43,860 bases of DNA from Anaerolineales bacterium (lineage in GTDB: Bacteria; Chloroflexota; Anaerolineae; Anaerolineales; UBA4823): contig JALHTN010000079.1 in NCBI GenBank assembly GCA_022865865.1, positions 1-43,860 on the forward strand, in the 5' to 3' direction. This document shows positions 17,500-25,602 of this stretch, one piece after another. Below the pieces are notes generated by a model. The model was not told the origin of the DNA, searched no databases, and was given only the letters and a program-made list of their open reading frames with translations. The translations under genes were made by a program, and so were the position numbers. Position 1 is the first letter of the stretch. Every line of letters begins with the position of its first letter.

Positions 17500-17613
17500 A
17501 TTTATGATTAACTTTCTACCCAATGGTGATGATGGATTATTTGGGCTCACACACTAATCGCTGGTATTCGACATCTAAGCATGGGATCTGACTAGCTAAA
17601 GGAACTCCAGCCT

Positions 17614-19080
17614 ATGAGTCAACCTGGAATAACTATTATTGGTCTGGGACCGGGCGATCCATTGCTGCTATCCCGCCAAGCGTGGGAACTGCTAAACAGC
17701 ATACCGGAAATTTTTTTGCGGACGAAGATGCATGCCTCCGTATCTGGATTCCCTGCAGATTTGCGAGTACATTCATTTGATCATTTGTATGAGGAAGAGA
17801 TCACTTTTGAAGAAGTTTATGAGAAGATAATTGATTCGATTTTGACTTTAGGTCGAAGAGAAACTGGCGTATTTTATGGTGTCCCTGGTCATCCATTTAT
17901 CGCTGAGGCGACATCGCCAGAGATCGCACGAAGAGCTGATATTGAAGGGATACCATTTACATTAGTGGAAGGATTGAGCTTCGTTGAATCAACCTATGGA
18001 TTGCTGGGGATGGATCCGTTTCCGCATACATGCTTAATAGATGGATTGGAATTAGCAATAGCCAATCATCCTCCATTTCCACCGAGTGCACCAGCACTAA
18101 TTGCTCAGATTTATTCTCCTGAGATTGCATCAAATGTGAAATTAACTCTAATGACTATTTACCCTGACAACCACCATGTCAAGATGGTGCATGGTGCAGG
18201 TTCAGTGAATGCATCCGTCGAGACCTTGGAGTTATATAAAATTGACCGCAATCATAATATTGGTCTGCAAACCGCTTTGTATGTACCCGCATTGGGGAGC
18301 AGCTCATCTTTTGAAGGATTTCAAGAGGTGGTGGCGCACTTACGTGCACCGGATGGTTGTCCATGGGATCGCGAACAAACTCACTTATCCTTACGCCCGT
18401 ACTTACTCGAAGAAACTTATGAAGTGCTCGCAGCTCTCGATGAAGAAGACCATGCGGCATTACAAGAGGAATTAGGTGACTTGCTGCTTCAAATAGTCCT
18501 TCATGCTCAAATAGCAGGTGAATATGGGGAATTTTCGATGGTCGACGTGCTTCAAGGCATTCAGGAGAAATTAATCCGCCGCCACCCTCATGTATTTTCT
18601 GATCTGGAGGTAAAAGACCAGCAAACTGTATTGGAAAATTGGGAGAAATTAAAATTAGCTGAACGTGACGATATTGATCAAGAAGTTAATGGGGTATTGA
18701 AAGGTGTTAGTTCAGCTCTACCTGCTCTGGTTCAGGCAGAAACATTCCAGCAGCGAGTTAATCGGGTTGGTTTTGATTGGCCGAACATCCAAGGCGTTTT
18801 TGAAAAAATTTCTGAAGAATTATTGGAGATCCAGCAAGCGGAGACACCGGACGAATATGAGGATGAAATTGGGGATTTATTATTCGCAGTGGTAAACCTG
18901 GCACGGTGGTATAAAGTTGACGCAGAAAGCGCTCTTCGGGCAGCAAATGCGAAATTTCGTCAGCGCTTTGAAGACTTGGAAGCAGAAGTACGCAGTCAAG
19001 GAAAGGATGTTGCCAAGCTAAATTTGGATGAATTGGACCGATTGTGGAACACAGTGAAACGTGGTAAAACCCCGGATTAA
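17614..19080 (+). CDS. mazG: Tetrapyrrole methylase/MazG fusion (YabN-like)
   Basis: This 488-aa protein joins two domains. Residues 1-220 are a SAM-dependent tetrapyrrole (corrin/porphyrin) methylase-like domain with the GLGPGDP motif (10-16) and the YGVPGHPF and VEGLSFVE motifs. Residues about 235-485 are a MazG NTP pyrophosphohydrolase with E266, E267, E270 and E285, E286, D289 as the metal-binding pattern, and a second weaker half (ELLEIQQ, EDEIGDLLFAVVNLARW). B. subtilis YabN has this architecture. MazG cleans non-canonical NTPs; the methylase half has no settled role. ATG 17614 follows AAAGGA by about 10 bases. Confidence 0.93.
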   Translation: MSQPGITIIGLGPGDPLLLSRQAWELLNSIPEIFLRTKMHASVSGFPADLRVHSFDHLYEEEITFEEVYEKIIDSILTLGRRETGVFYGVPGHPFIAEATSPEIARRADIEGIPFTLVEGLSFVESTYGLLGMDPFPHTCLIDGLELAIANHPPFPPSAPALIAQIYSPEIASNVKLTLMTIYPDNHHVKMVHGAGSVNASVETLELYKIDRNHNIGLQTALYVPALGSSSSFEGFQEVVAHLRAPDGCPWDREQTHLSLRPYLLEETYEVLAALDEEDHAALQEELGDLLLQIVLHAQIAGEYGEFSMVDVLQGIQEKLIRRHPHVFSDLEVKDQQTVLENWEKLKLAERDDIDQEVNGVLKGVSSALPALVQAETFQQRVNRVGFDWPNIQGVFEKISEELLEIQQAETPDEYEDEIGDLLFAVVNLARWYKVDAESALRAANAKFRQRFEDLEAEVRSQGKDVAKLNLDELDRLWNTVKRGKTPD

Positions 19081-19098
19081 CCAGAGGCATATTAGACA

Positions 19099-19114
19099 CC
19101 TTCTCTTCGGAAGG
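19099..19114 (+). terminator. Weak terminator candidate after mazG
   Basis: CCTTC (19099-19103) and GAAGG (19110-19114) form a 5-bp stem around a 6-base loop 18 bases after the mazG stop. The following CTTTGTGC is only mildly T-rich, so this is a weak call. Confidence 0.3.
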
Positions 19115-19126
19115 CTTTGTGCAAAT

Positions 19127-19159
19127 TTCTATTAGCAATAAATTCTATTAGAATATTGC
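19127..19159. repeat. Small direct and inverted repeats between mazG and the hypothetical gene
   Basis: TTCTATTAG occurs twice, at 19127-19135 and 19143-19151, 16 bases apart. The second copy lies inside an imperfect palindrome: GCAAT (19135-19139) with ATTGC (19155-19159), and ATTCT (19142-19146) with AGAAT (19150-19154). The function is unknown; a binding site or a weak hairpin is possible. It lies in a non-coding gap between converging genes. Confidence 0.35.
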
Positions 19160-19279
19160 AAAACCTGTGGGAATAAAATGTCGGTAAGGGCCTATGGGGA
19201 AAAGAGCTAACCAAAAGGCTTAACTTATGTCCAAAACACCCCACTATTTATTCTTGATTTACTGATTTCAATGAGAGGA

Positions 19280-19597
19280 TTAATTCCCTTCATTATGATA
19301 AACATCGCGTTCGAGGTCAAGGGCTTCTTTTAGGTTTAAGGCGCAATCTTCACTGCAGGTAATAAATATCAGATCGTGTCCTGCTAAAGCTCCAGTTCCT
19401 GATTTGTCAGGAATCAATGCGAAGACGGTTTTTTCTTGCAGCGATAAAGTCAGTGATACAAATTCCCCAGTTTTTTCATTTAAATCAATATTTTGGCTGG
19501 CTTTGGCACCAAATCCAAAATATTCTTCATCTTCGTAAATAGGATGCCCGCACCAGGCACATTGGTGGACTAATTCGTGATTATTAGGATCAGTCAT
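19280..19597 (-). CDS. Hypothetical small protein with CxxC...CxxxC zinc-finger-like pattern
   Basis: I do not recognise this 105-aa protein. C13-x2-C16 in HQCAWCGHPIYEDEEYFGFG and C81-x3-C85 in FITCSEDCALNLKEAL suggest a treble-clef or TRASH/YHS-like zinc site. The middle is mixed polar with no membrane segment. Composition looks like a real gene: acidic, no low-complexity runs, and a normal start (ATG 19597). It lies 80 bases downstream of tryptophanase on the same strand and could share its transcript. A metal-binding or sensing role is only a guess. Confidence 0.7.
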   Translation of the reverse strand: MTDPNNHELVHQCAWCGHPIYEDEEYFGFGAKASQNIDLNEKTGEFVSLTLSLQEKTVFALIPDKSGTGALAGHDLIFITCSEDCALNLKEALDLERDVYHNEGN

Positions 19598-19677
19598 AGA
19601 AGAATTTTACCTAATCACAGAGAAACTGCCCGCTTGCTGATTAATTAAATTAGAATTTCTACTGCTACCTAGCAATA

Positions 19678-21054
19678 TTATAGAGGTTCAAAACGAGCTG
19701 TGAAATGCCTGAGCAGCTCTGGTGCATAAGAAATTTTTAGTCCACGGAGGCTGTCTTTTTTGGCAGCAATATTTACAAATATACTGGCAACGTAATCAAG
19801 GTGGCTTTGCGTATAGACACGACGCGGGATTGCTAGACGGACAAGTTCGAGTTGAGGGTAAATGGTGTTTCCAGTATTTGGATCGGTATGCGCGAACATA
19901 ACAGAACCGATCTCGATTGATCGAATTCCTCCTTCCAAATACAATGCTACACAAAGTGCATGTGCAGGAAATTCAGATTGTGGGATATGTGGCAAGAATG
20001 ATTTCGAATCGACATATACTGCGTGACCACCTGGGGGTAATAAAATAGGTATGTCCATTTCACTTAATTTATCCGCCAGATAAGCTGTTTGCTCTAACCG
20101 GTAAGCGAGATATCTTTCATCCAAACCTTCTTTGAGTCCCACGGCGATGGCATCCAGATCACGTCCCGCCAATCCGCCATAGGTTAAGAAACCTTCCCGG
20201 AGAATTAATTCATTCCCCGCAAGTTGATATAATTCTGGATCATTCATCGCAATAAATCCACCAATATTGACATGTGCGTCCTTCTTGGCACTCATTGTTG
20301 CGCCATCTGCATAAGAGAAAATCTCTCGTGCAATCTCGAAGGTGGATTTGTCCCCATATCCTGGTTCCCGCAATTTAATAAAATATGCGTTTTCAGCATA
20401 CCTGCAAGCATCAATGAAAAACGGAATATTATTTGCTTTGTAAATGGTGGATACTGAGCGGATGTTTTCGAGGGAAACTGGCTGTCCACCACCGGCATTA
20501 TTTGTGATAGTTAACATACCAAAAGGAATATTATCGGCTCCAGTTTGTGCGATAAAGTTTTCCAGTTTATTCAAATCCATATTTCCCTTAAAGGGGTGTT
20601 TTTCCTTCGGATCATATGCTGCATCAATGACTAAATTCACTGGTACCCCATTCCGCGCCCGGATATTTGCATCGGTGGTGTCGAAATGAGTATTTGATGG
20701 TATCGATTGGTTTTCCGCGAGAAGAAGCGCGCAAAGAATATTCTCTGCAGCCCTTCCCTGGTGGGTAGGTAGGAAATGTTTAAAACCAAAAATCTGGCTG
20801 ATTGTTTCCGCGAGTCTGCCGTAGGATCGAGAACCGGCATATGATTCATCCCCTAACATGATTGCTGACCATTGCTCCTGGCTCATAGCGCCGGTACCTG
20901 AATCGGTGAGCAGATCAATAAAGATTTCGGCTGCTTGCAACCCAAACAAATTGTATCCAGAGCGGGCAAGAGCTGAGCGACGATCTTCTTTACCGATTAA
21001 CTCTATGGGTTCAACCATCTTAATCCGAAATGGCTCGGGTGGATGAAATGGCAT
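19678..21054 (-). CDS. tnaA: Tryptophanase (L-tryptophan indole-lyase)
   Basis: This is a PLP beta-eliminating lyase (458 aa) of the tryptophanase/tyrosine phenol-lyase family, which cleaves Trp to indole, pyruvate and ammonia. Signatures include PEPFRIKMVEP, DLLTDSGTGAMS, PTHQGRAAE and the PLP lysine K258 in MSAKKDAHVNIGG. Two specificity positions point to tryptophanase: Asp in HFDTT (residue 125; Thr in tyrosine phenol-lyase) and Ile in IEIGS (residue 382; the substrate Arg in tyrosine phenol-lyase). The start is chosen at 21054 because GGAGG lies 5 bases before it; an in-frame ATG at 21066 overlaps that site. No tnaC leader or tnaB transporter is visible. Confidence 0.9.
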   Translation of the reverse strand: MPFHPPEPFRIKMVEPIELIGKEDRRSALARSGYNLFGLQAAEIFIDLLTDSGTGAMSQEQWSAIMLGDESYAGSRSYGRLAETISQIFGFKHFLPTHQGRAAENILCALLLAENQSIPSNTHFDTTDANIRARNGVPVNLVIDAAYDPKEKHPFKGNMDLNKLENFIAQTGADNIPFGMLTITNNAGGGQPVSLENIRSVSTIYKANNIPFFIDACRYAENAYFIKLREPGYGDKSTFEIAREIFSYADGATMSAKKDAHVNIGGFIAMNDPELYQLAGNELILREGFLTYGGLAGRDLDAIAVGLKEGLDERYLAYRLEQTAYLADKLSEMDIPILLPPGGHAVYVDSKSFLPHIPQSEFPAHALCVALYLEGGIRSIEIGSVMFAHTDPNTGNTIYPQLELVRLAIPRRVYTQSHLDYVASIFVNIAAKKDSLRGLKISYAPELLRHFTARFEPL

Positions 21055-21066
21055 AAAATCCTCCAT

Positions 21067-21428
21067 TGCTTAAAAGATGCTACAGTTTAACATGTTTTTT
21101 GAGAAATCAAAGGAGGGTTATCGGGTAAAGATTGGGATTAACAGAATTGATTCAATTAGAAGCAGATTGATAAAACCGAAAACCTACTTTTTCTTGAACT
21201 CGACTACATATTAAGGAAAGGGTGCAACAATCCATGCTCTTCAAAACGATTTAGGAAAATGTTGTCGGGAAATGGTGTTTGTGGTTCATTACTATTTCCA
21301 TAACGCGATTGTGTAGGGGGCCGAAGAATCAAGAGTGAAAATACCCCGATAGGCGGAAAAGCTGCTCTATTTGATAACTCCCTGCGAGGGTTTTTTCGCT
21401 CCAATCTTTCGTGCTCATAGGCATTTCT
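21067..21428. other. Non-coding stretch upstream of tnaA
   Basis: About 360 bases without a supported gene. On the minus strand a weak -35/-10 pair for tnaA can be drawn: TTGATT (plus-strand AATCAA 21105-21110) and TAAACT (plus-strand AGTTTA 21084-21089), but the spacer is only 15 bases. On the plus strand CCCT-GCG-AGGG followed by six Ts (21380-21396) resembles a very short terminator, yet no plus-strand gene precedes it. A 66-codon minus-strand frame at 21204-21404 has no protein-like composition and was left out. Confidence 0.5.
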
Positions 21429-21883
21429 CTAAGCTAAGTAAACGGACACGTAAGGCTCATAATTCTTGCTGAAATCATACAACCAGGCATCGTCAAAATG
21501 GCAGGCGGTTCTACCTGATTCCGATACGGCGACAAAGGATATAAAACCTTTCTCAAATACCATATCAGCATTTAAGTATGCGTCGACTCTAGCCTGGTAA
21601 TTTGCTCTCATCTGATTCACCACATCATCGTACTCTTCTTTTTTCTGGCGATATTTTTCCATCGCCTGGGTGTCATTTATATCCACGGGTAGAACCGGGG
21701 GTGCTGGTATATATGGTTGTGGTGGGGTATCGCTGGGGTTTATTTCCCGATCAACGTGTCGTTCGTGTAAATCGTAAACCTGTCACCTCTGCCAACAATC
21801 GTCAAACGGTTGGTGGTATCATTTTGCCATTGAAAATTGGAATCGAGCATATAGGCATAGATATCCTGCCCAGTTAAGCCATG
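21429..21883 (-). pseudogene. Frameshifted C-terminal remnant of a LamG/DUF1080-like domain protein
   Basis: Two minus-strand frames join into one sensible protein end. The upstream frame (21883-21740) reads DSNFQWQNDTTNRLTIVGRG and then DRFTIYTNDTLIGK before a TAA. The downstream frame (open from 21782 to the stop at 21429) reads EINPSDTPPQPYIPAPPVLP and then a helical KYRQKKEEYDDVVNQMR part. Adding one G to the GGG at 21746-21748 fuses them as TLIG-EINPSD. The NRLTIVGRGDRFTIYTND stretch resembles the concanavalin-like sugar-binding folds of secreted Chloroflexota proteins (family memory, not searched). The N-terminal part is missing: a stop lies at 21884-21886. Confidence 0.6.
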
Positions 21884-22070
21884 TCAAGAAAATTGAATTC
21901 TGTGTCCAGGATAAGTTGGACTGGACAAACAGTGTAAATCTCTGGGATAATTGGACTTTGTTTGAAATGTTTTATGGAGAAAATTTGAATTCTCTGCTTC
22001 CAACTGAAAACCAATCAGGATTGAAATCACAAATTAAGGATTTATTACCGGGAGTATTCAATATCAGGTT

Positions 22071-22703
22071 ATGTTATCAATAGTATCTTTAACATTAGGT
22101 CCGGTTCTAACCAACACCTACATAATTGCTGATGGTGACACTGGTGAAGCGGTTGTCATCGATCCAGCAGATGAGGGAGAACGGATTTTCTCAGAAGCAG
22201 AGAAAAGGGGCTGGCGAATAGTTAGTATTTGGCTCACTCACGCTCATTTCGACCATATGGGTGGAGCTGCAGAGTTAGCGGATACTAGCAAACCGGTTCC
22301 TACTGTAGCCCTGCATGCAGAAGATATGCCATTATGGAGAATTCAGGGAGGCGCAGCTTTTTTTGGAATGAAAATAGAACCAGGACCGGAACCGACGATA
22401 GAATTAACAAATGGTCAAGATTTATATTTGGGGGAAAACAAATTTCAGGTTCTTCATGCACCCGGACACACGCCAGGTCATGTGATGTTTTACAATGCCG
22501 CTGAAGCAGTGTTATTTTGCGGCGATGTCATATTCCAGGGGAGCATCGGCCGTACTGATTTACCAGGTGGAGATTTTAACACTTTAATCAACAGCATACT
22601 TAGCCAAGTAATGAGCCTGCCAGATGAAACCGTCATACTTTGTGGCCACGGACCACAATCGACAGTGGGCCAGGAAAGGAAACTCAATCCATTTATTCAG
22701 TGA
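22071..22703 (+). CDS. Metallo-beta-lactamase-fold hydrolase (glyoxalase II-like)
   Basis: A 210-aa MBL-fold hydrolase of the glyoxalase II/YcbL type. Metal ligands are seen in order: THAHFDHMGG (H57, H59, D61, H62), H133 or H137 in HAPGHTPGH, D152 in FCGDVIF and H193 in CGHGP. Known relatives hydrolyse thioesters such as S-lactoylglutathione, but the substrate here cannot be told. The end of a short upstream open frame (stop 22081-22083) overlaps the start; ATG 22071 has only a weak AGG ribosome-binding site. It converges on rny. Confidence 0.9.
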   Translation: MLSIVSLTLGPVLTNTYIIADGDTGEAVVIDPADEGERIFSEAEKRGWRIVSIWLTHAHFDHMGGAAELADTSKPVPTVALHAEDMPLWRIQGGAAFFGMKIEPGPEPTIELTNGQDLYLGENKFQVLHAPGHTPGHVMFYNAAEAVLFCGDVIFQGSIGRTDLPGGDFNTLINSILSQVMSLPDETVILCGHGPQSTVGQERKLNPFIQ

Positions 22704-22721
22704 ATTGAAAATATTATACGA

Positions 22722-22753
22722 AACCCTCCTGGATGCAATTCACCAGGAGGGTT
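22722..22753. terminator. Bidirectional terminator between the MBL hydrolase and rny
   Basis: AACCCTCCTGG (22722-22732) and CCAGGAGGGTT (22743-22753) form a perfect 11-bp stem with a 10-base loop. Reading on the minus strand, the stem is followed by TTTCGTATAATATTTT, a fair T-rich tail for rny; on the plus strand the tail is weaker (GTGGTTTC). It sits exactly between the two convergent stop codons. Confidence 0.8.
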
Positions 22754-22773
22754 GTGGTTTCAGTGCAATGGAA

Positions 22774-24300
22774 TTATTTTGCGTAATCCACTGCCCTGGT
22801 TTCCCGGATGACAGTAACTTTAATCTGCCCGGGGTACTGCATCGAATCTTCAATCTGCTTTGCGATATCGCGTGCCAGTCGGATGGAATCAAGATCGTCG
22901 ATATCCTCCGGGCGGACAAATATGCGGATCTCACGACCAGCTTGGAGAGCGTAGCTCTGGTTGACGCCCTTAAACGAATTGGCAACTTCTTCGAGTGCGC
23001 GCACCCGCTTGATGTATTGTTCGAGATTCTCACGACGGGCACCAGGACGTGCACCGGAAATAGCATCAGCTGCTTCGACGATCACTGATTCCACCGATTC
23101 TTGTTCAACTTCATGATGGTGTGATGCAATCGTGTTTACCACATTTTTAGGTACCCCATACCTTTTAGCAAATTCAGCACCGATCATTGCATGGGTGCCT
23201 TCTGTGTTGTGGTCCATGGCTTTACCGAGGTCATGGAGCAGAGCGCCAGTTTTTGCGACTTCGACATCAGCATCCAATTCAGCCGCGATCACTCCAGCCA
23301 GCTGGGATGTTTCGACAGCATGATCCAACTGGTTTTGCCCGTAGGAGGTGCGGAATTTCAATCGCCCAAGGGTTCGTAAGATTTCAGGATGCAATCCCGG
23401 TACACCAGCATCGTAGGCTGCCTGATCACCTGCTTCCACGATAATGCGCTCGACTTCTTCTCGTTCTTTTTGAATTATTTTTTCGATGTGAGCAGGGTGT
23501 ATTCGTCCATCAAGAACGAGCTTTGCCATGGCTCGTAGGGCGACTTCCCGTCTAACCGAGTCAAAACAGGATATTGTAATTGCATCCGGCGTATCATCTA
23601 CGATGACATCTACACCTGCAGCTTGTTCGAAAGCATGAATATTTCGTCCATTTCTGCCGATGATACGCCCTTTCATCTCATCGTTTGGCAAGGGAACAAA
23701 AGAAGTGGTTACTTCTTGAACGTGCTCTGAAGCGACTCTCTGGATGGCACTCGCCACGAGCTTTCGAGCGCGGTTTTCACCTTCAGCGCGAGCTTCGGCC
23801 TCAATTTGGCGCATGATTCTTGCCATATCTGACCGGGCTTCTTTCTCAACATCTTTAAGAAGCATTTCTCTCGCTTCATCTGTGGTCATTTGGGATATTC
23901 GCTGCAGTTCCTCCATTTCTTGGGAGTACATTTTTTCTAATTCATTGGTTTGTTTATCCATTGTACTCTGGCGTTTGTTCAGCACCTGTTCGCGTTTTTC
24001 ATTCCTCTCTGATTGGTTATCAATTTCATTGCGTCGGTTGAGCAGCCGGTCCTCTTCTTTACTCAGTTCAGAACGCCGGCGACTGATTTCATTTTCAGCA
24101 GATTGACGGATTTCGATTGCTTTATCCTTAGCCTGCAATTCAACATTTCTAGCTTCTTCATTAGCAGCATTGAGAATATTTTCAGCCGCATCCCGATCTT
24201 TCGAGACTTTGTTTGTGTAAATGAGTTGCCTGATGATATAGCCAATTGCAATACCTATCAATAGGCTGATGATCAAAAATATTATGTCGCTAAAATTCAT
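22774..24300 (-). CDS. rny: Ribonuclease Y
   Basis: RNase Y (508 aa) is a membrane-anchored endoribonuclease that initiates mRNA decay. Domains in order: one N-terminal membrane helix (about residues 3-26), a long charged coiled coil (about 35-200), a KH domain with the GRIIGRNGRNIHAFE loop, and an HD domain with H356-D357 in LLHDLGKAMDHN and the later IASHHHEVE. ATG 24300 is preferred: AAGGTG lies 6 bases before it, whereas GTG 24309 (three codons longer) has a poorer site. It lies downstream of recX on the same strand with 57 bases between. Confidence 0.96.
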   Translation of the reverse strand: MNFSDIIFLIISLLIGIAIGYIIRQLIYTNKVSKDRDAAENILNAANEEARNVELQAKDKAIEIRQSAENEISRRRSELSKEEDRLLNRRNEIDNQSERNEKREQVLNKRQSTMDKQTNELEKMYSQEMEELQRISQMTTDEAREMLLKDVEKEARSDMARIMRQIEAEARAEGENRARKLVASAIQRVASEHVQEVTTSFVPLPNDEMKGRIIGRNGRNIHAFEQAAGVDVIVDDTPDAITISCFDSVRREVALRAMAKLVLDGRIHPAHIEKIIQKEREEVERIIVEAGDQAAYDAGVPGLHPEILRTLGRLKFRTSYGQNQLDHAVETSQLAGVIAAELDADVEVAKTGALLHDLGKAMDHNTEGTHAMIGAEFAKRYGVPKNVVNTIASHHHEVEQESVESVIVEAADAISGARPGARRENLEQYIKRVRALEEVANSFKGVNQSYALQAGREIRIFVRPEDIDDLDSIRLARDIAKQIEDSMQYPGQIKVTVIRETRAVDYAK

Positions 24301-24357
24301 GAAATTCACCTTTCTCTGCTAGGTAATAATTGATTAGAATTTCTGCCATATATTTGT

Positions 24358-24990
24358 TTAACTATCCTGATTTTTCTCGCTCCACAATTTATCAATCACG
24401 GGTTTTATTATGGAGTAAGAAAAACCACGTCCTGCGAGATATGAACCCAATTTTCGGTGAAATTCTCTCCATTCAAGATGTTCATATCTTCTTATTCTCT
24501 TTTGAGCAGCAAAATATGCTAAATCCTCCTCAGGGGTTGTATCTTCCAAAGTATCTTGAATGATTTCAGATGTGATACCTTTGTTTCTTAATTCAGAGGC
24601 TAGCAACCTGTGTGAGCGAGGTCTGAACTCATTCCGATTTTCAATCCACATTTGGGCGAAATTTGTATCATTCAGCAGACCATTCTCTTCTAGTCGATCA
24701 ATAACTTGAATAATTTGTTGCTCCTCAATTCCTTTTTTACTAAGGTGCCTTTTAACTTCTGTGGTTGTTCGTATTCGGTAACCTATGAATCTTATCGCCT
24801 GTTGGTATGCGGTTTCTTGCGCATCTTTGCTTAATAATTCAGAAATTTTTTCCTCGGTTAATTCTTGTCCAACATGTAACCAGGCCGCTACATAGCGTGT
24901 TAATCCGAAAGCATAATCTCCATCTAGATATACATTCAACCGCTGATAATTGCGTTTCTGAACTTTGAGGCTCGTAATCTTCTTTGCCAT
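24358..24990 (-). CDS. recX: Regulatory protein RecX
   Basis: RecX (210 aa) binds RecA filaments and limits their activity. The three-helix repeats are recognisable by RYVAAWLHVGQELT, AIRFIGYRIRTTTEVKRHLSKKGI with VIDRLEENGLLNDTNFAQMWIENR, and the C-terminal AGRGFSYSIIKPVID. recX normally follows recA, and the common neighbourhood is recA-recX-rny; here recA is not upstream. No strong ribosome-binding site is seen before ATG 24990. Confidence 0.9.
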   Translation of the reverse strand: MAKKITSLKVQKRNYQRLNVYLDGDYAFGLTRYVAAWLHVGQELTEEKISELLSKDAQETAYQQAIRFIGYRIRTTTEVKRHLSKKGIEEQQIIQVIDRLEENGLLNDTNFAQMWIENRNEFRPRSHRLLASELRNKGITSEIIQDTLEDTTPEEDLAYFAAQKRIRRYEHLEWREFHRKLGSYLAGRGFSYSIIKPVIDKLWSEKNQDS

Positions 24991-25419
24991 TGTTCAATAT
25001 TTGGATATGAATATCGGTCGAATGCCAGTTACCTTTTGATTGAGATAATTAATAAACCGCGACCTACTTTTCAGGCCACGGCTGATAATTAAGATAAAAA
25101 ATTAGATTGTTGTTTTGGTGACAGAGCTGACCATCAATCTAAATCAGCAAAGAATCTCGAGATAACAATCGGTTAACACAACAAGCTTTAGCATAAAGTA
25201 TCCCATGTATCAAGGAATGGTCAATTGGGAGGTTGTTTAATTCACCGATCATAAATAGATCTTTTTGCATTTGTAAAACGTATGCACCAAAACGTATTTT
25301 TATCAATTTTCTTTAGCAGTTTCCGTGGCCAAACAAATCAAAATAATTCTTATAATGATCCAAATCTGATAATGTTACGATTTGTTTAACCGATCGATCA
25401 TATTCAAATTGTAATTTAG

Positions 25420-25448
25420 CTAGGATGTGATGATTCATCAGAACCTAG
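25420..25448. promoter_or_regulatory. 29-bp dyad upstream of maeB (candidate operator)
   Basis: CTAGG (25420-25424) pairs with CCTAG (25444-25448), and TGATGA (25428-25433) pairs with TCATCA (25435-25440) around a single T at 25434; the 3-base spacers are equal on both sides. The centre is about 76 bases before the maeB -35 box. The strict symmetry suggests a dimeric regulator site or a hairpin, but no regulator can be named. Confidence 0.45.
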
Positions 25449-25509
25449 ATTGTTTATTATACATTATTCTCATCCGATTACGCAAATTGAATGTGCACCA
25501 GAAGGTTAT

Positions 25510-25538
25510 TTGAGAAAAAATGTTTCGCCAAGTATAAT
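25510..25538 (+). promoter_or_regulatory. Sigma70-type promoter for maeB
   Basis: TTGAGA (25510-25515), 17 bases, then a perfect TATAAT (25533-25538). The -35 has one mismatch to TTGACA. Transcription should start near 25545, about 58 bases before the maeB start, which has GGAGG (25591-25595) at 7 bases. Confidence 0.75.
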
Positions 25539-25602
25539 CATAGGAAATCAAGCAGGGATAAAAGTTGATCTGGCTGAACGCCATTAATATGGAGGTTTTA
25601 TT

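Larger units (their letters stand above)
24991..25602. other. Long AT-rich intergenic region between recX and maeB
   Basis: About 610 bases with no supported gene, between divergent recX and maeB. It holds the maeB promoter (25510-25538), a 29-bp dyad (25420-25448), and 9-bp inverted arms AAACAAATC (25331-25339) and GATTTGTTT (25379-25387). AAAACGTAT occurs twice about 15 bases apart near 25276-25300. No tRNA-like cloverleaf or coding frame was found; no clear recX promoter was seen. Confidence 0.6.

Noticed and set aside
21204..21404. Minus-strand 66-codon frame between tnaA and the remnant
   Set aside because: Composition is not protein-like, no ribosome-binding site, and no motif.
21602..21877. 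Plus-strand 91-codon frame
   Set aside because: It is the antisense of the frameshifted remnant, whose minus-strand frames read as a far more protein-like sequence.
21778..22083. Plus-strand open frame of about 100 codons ending just inside the MBL hydrolase start
   Set aside because: It has no start codon until 21967, overlaps the remnant on the other strand in its first part, and has no recognisable motif; chance openness is more likely.
22624..23088. Plus-strand 154-codon frame overlapping the MBL gene and rny
   Set aside because: It runs through a terminator and is antisense to the rny C-terminal coding sequence; rny has full domain support.
25351..25356. Perfect TATAAT in the recX-maeB gap
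   Set aside because: No acceptable -35 box at 16-18 bases upstream; the promoter at 25510-25538 is far better.
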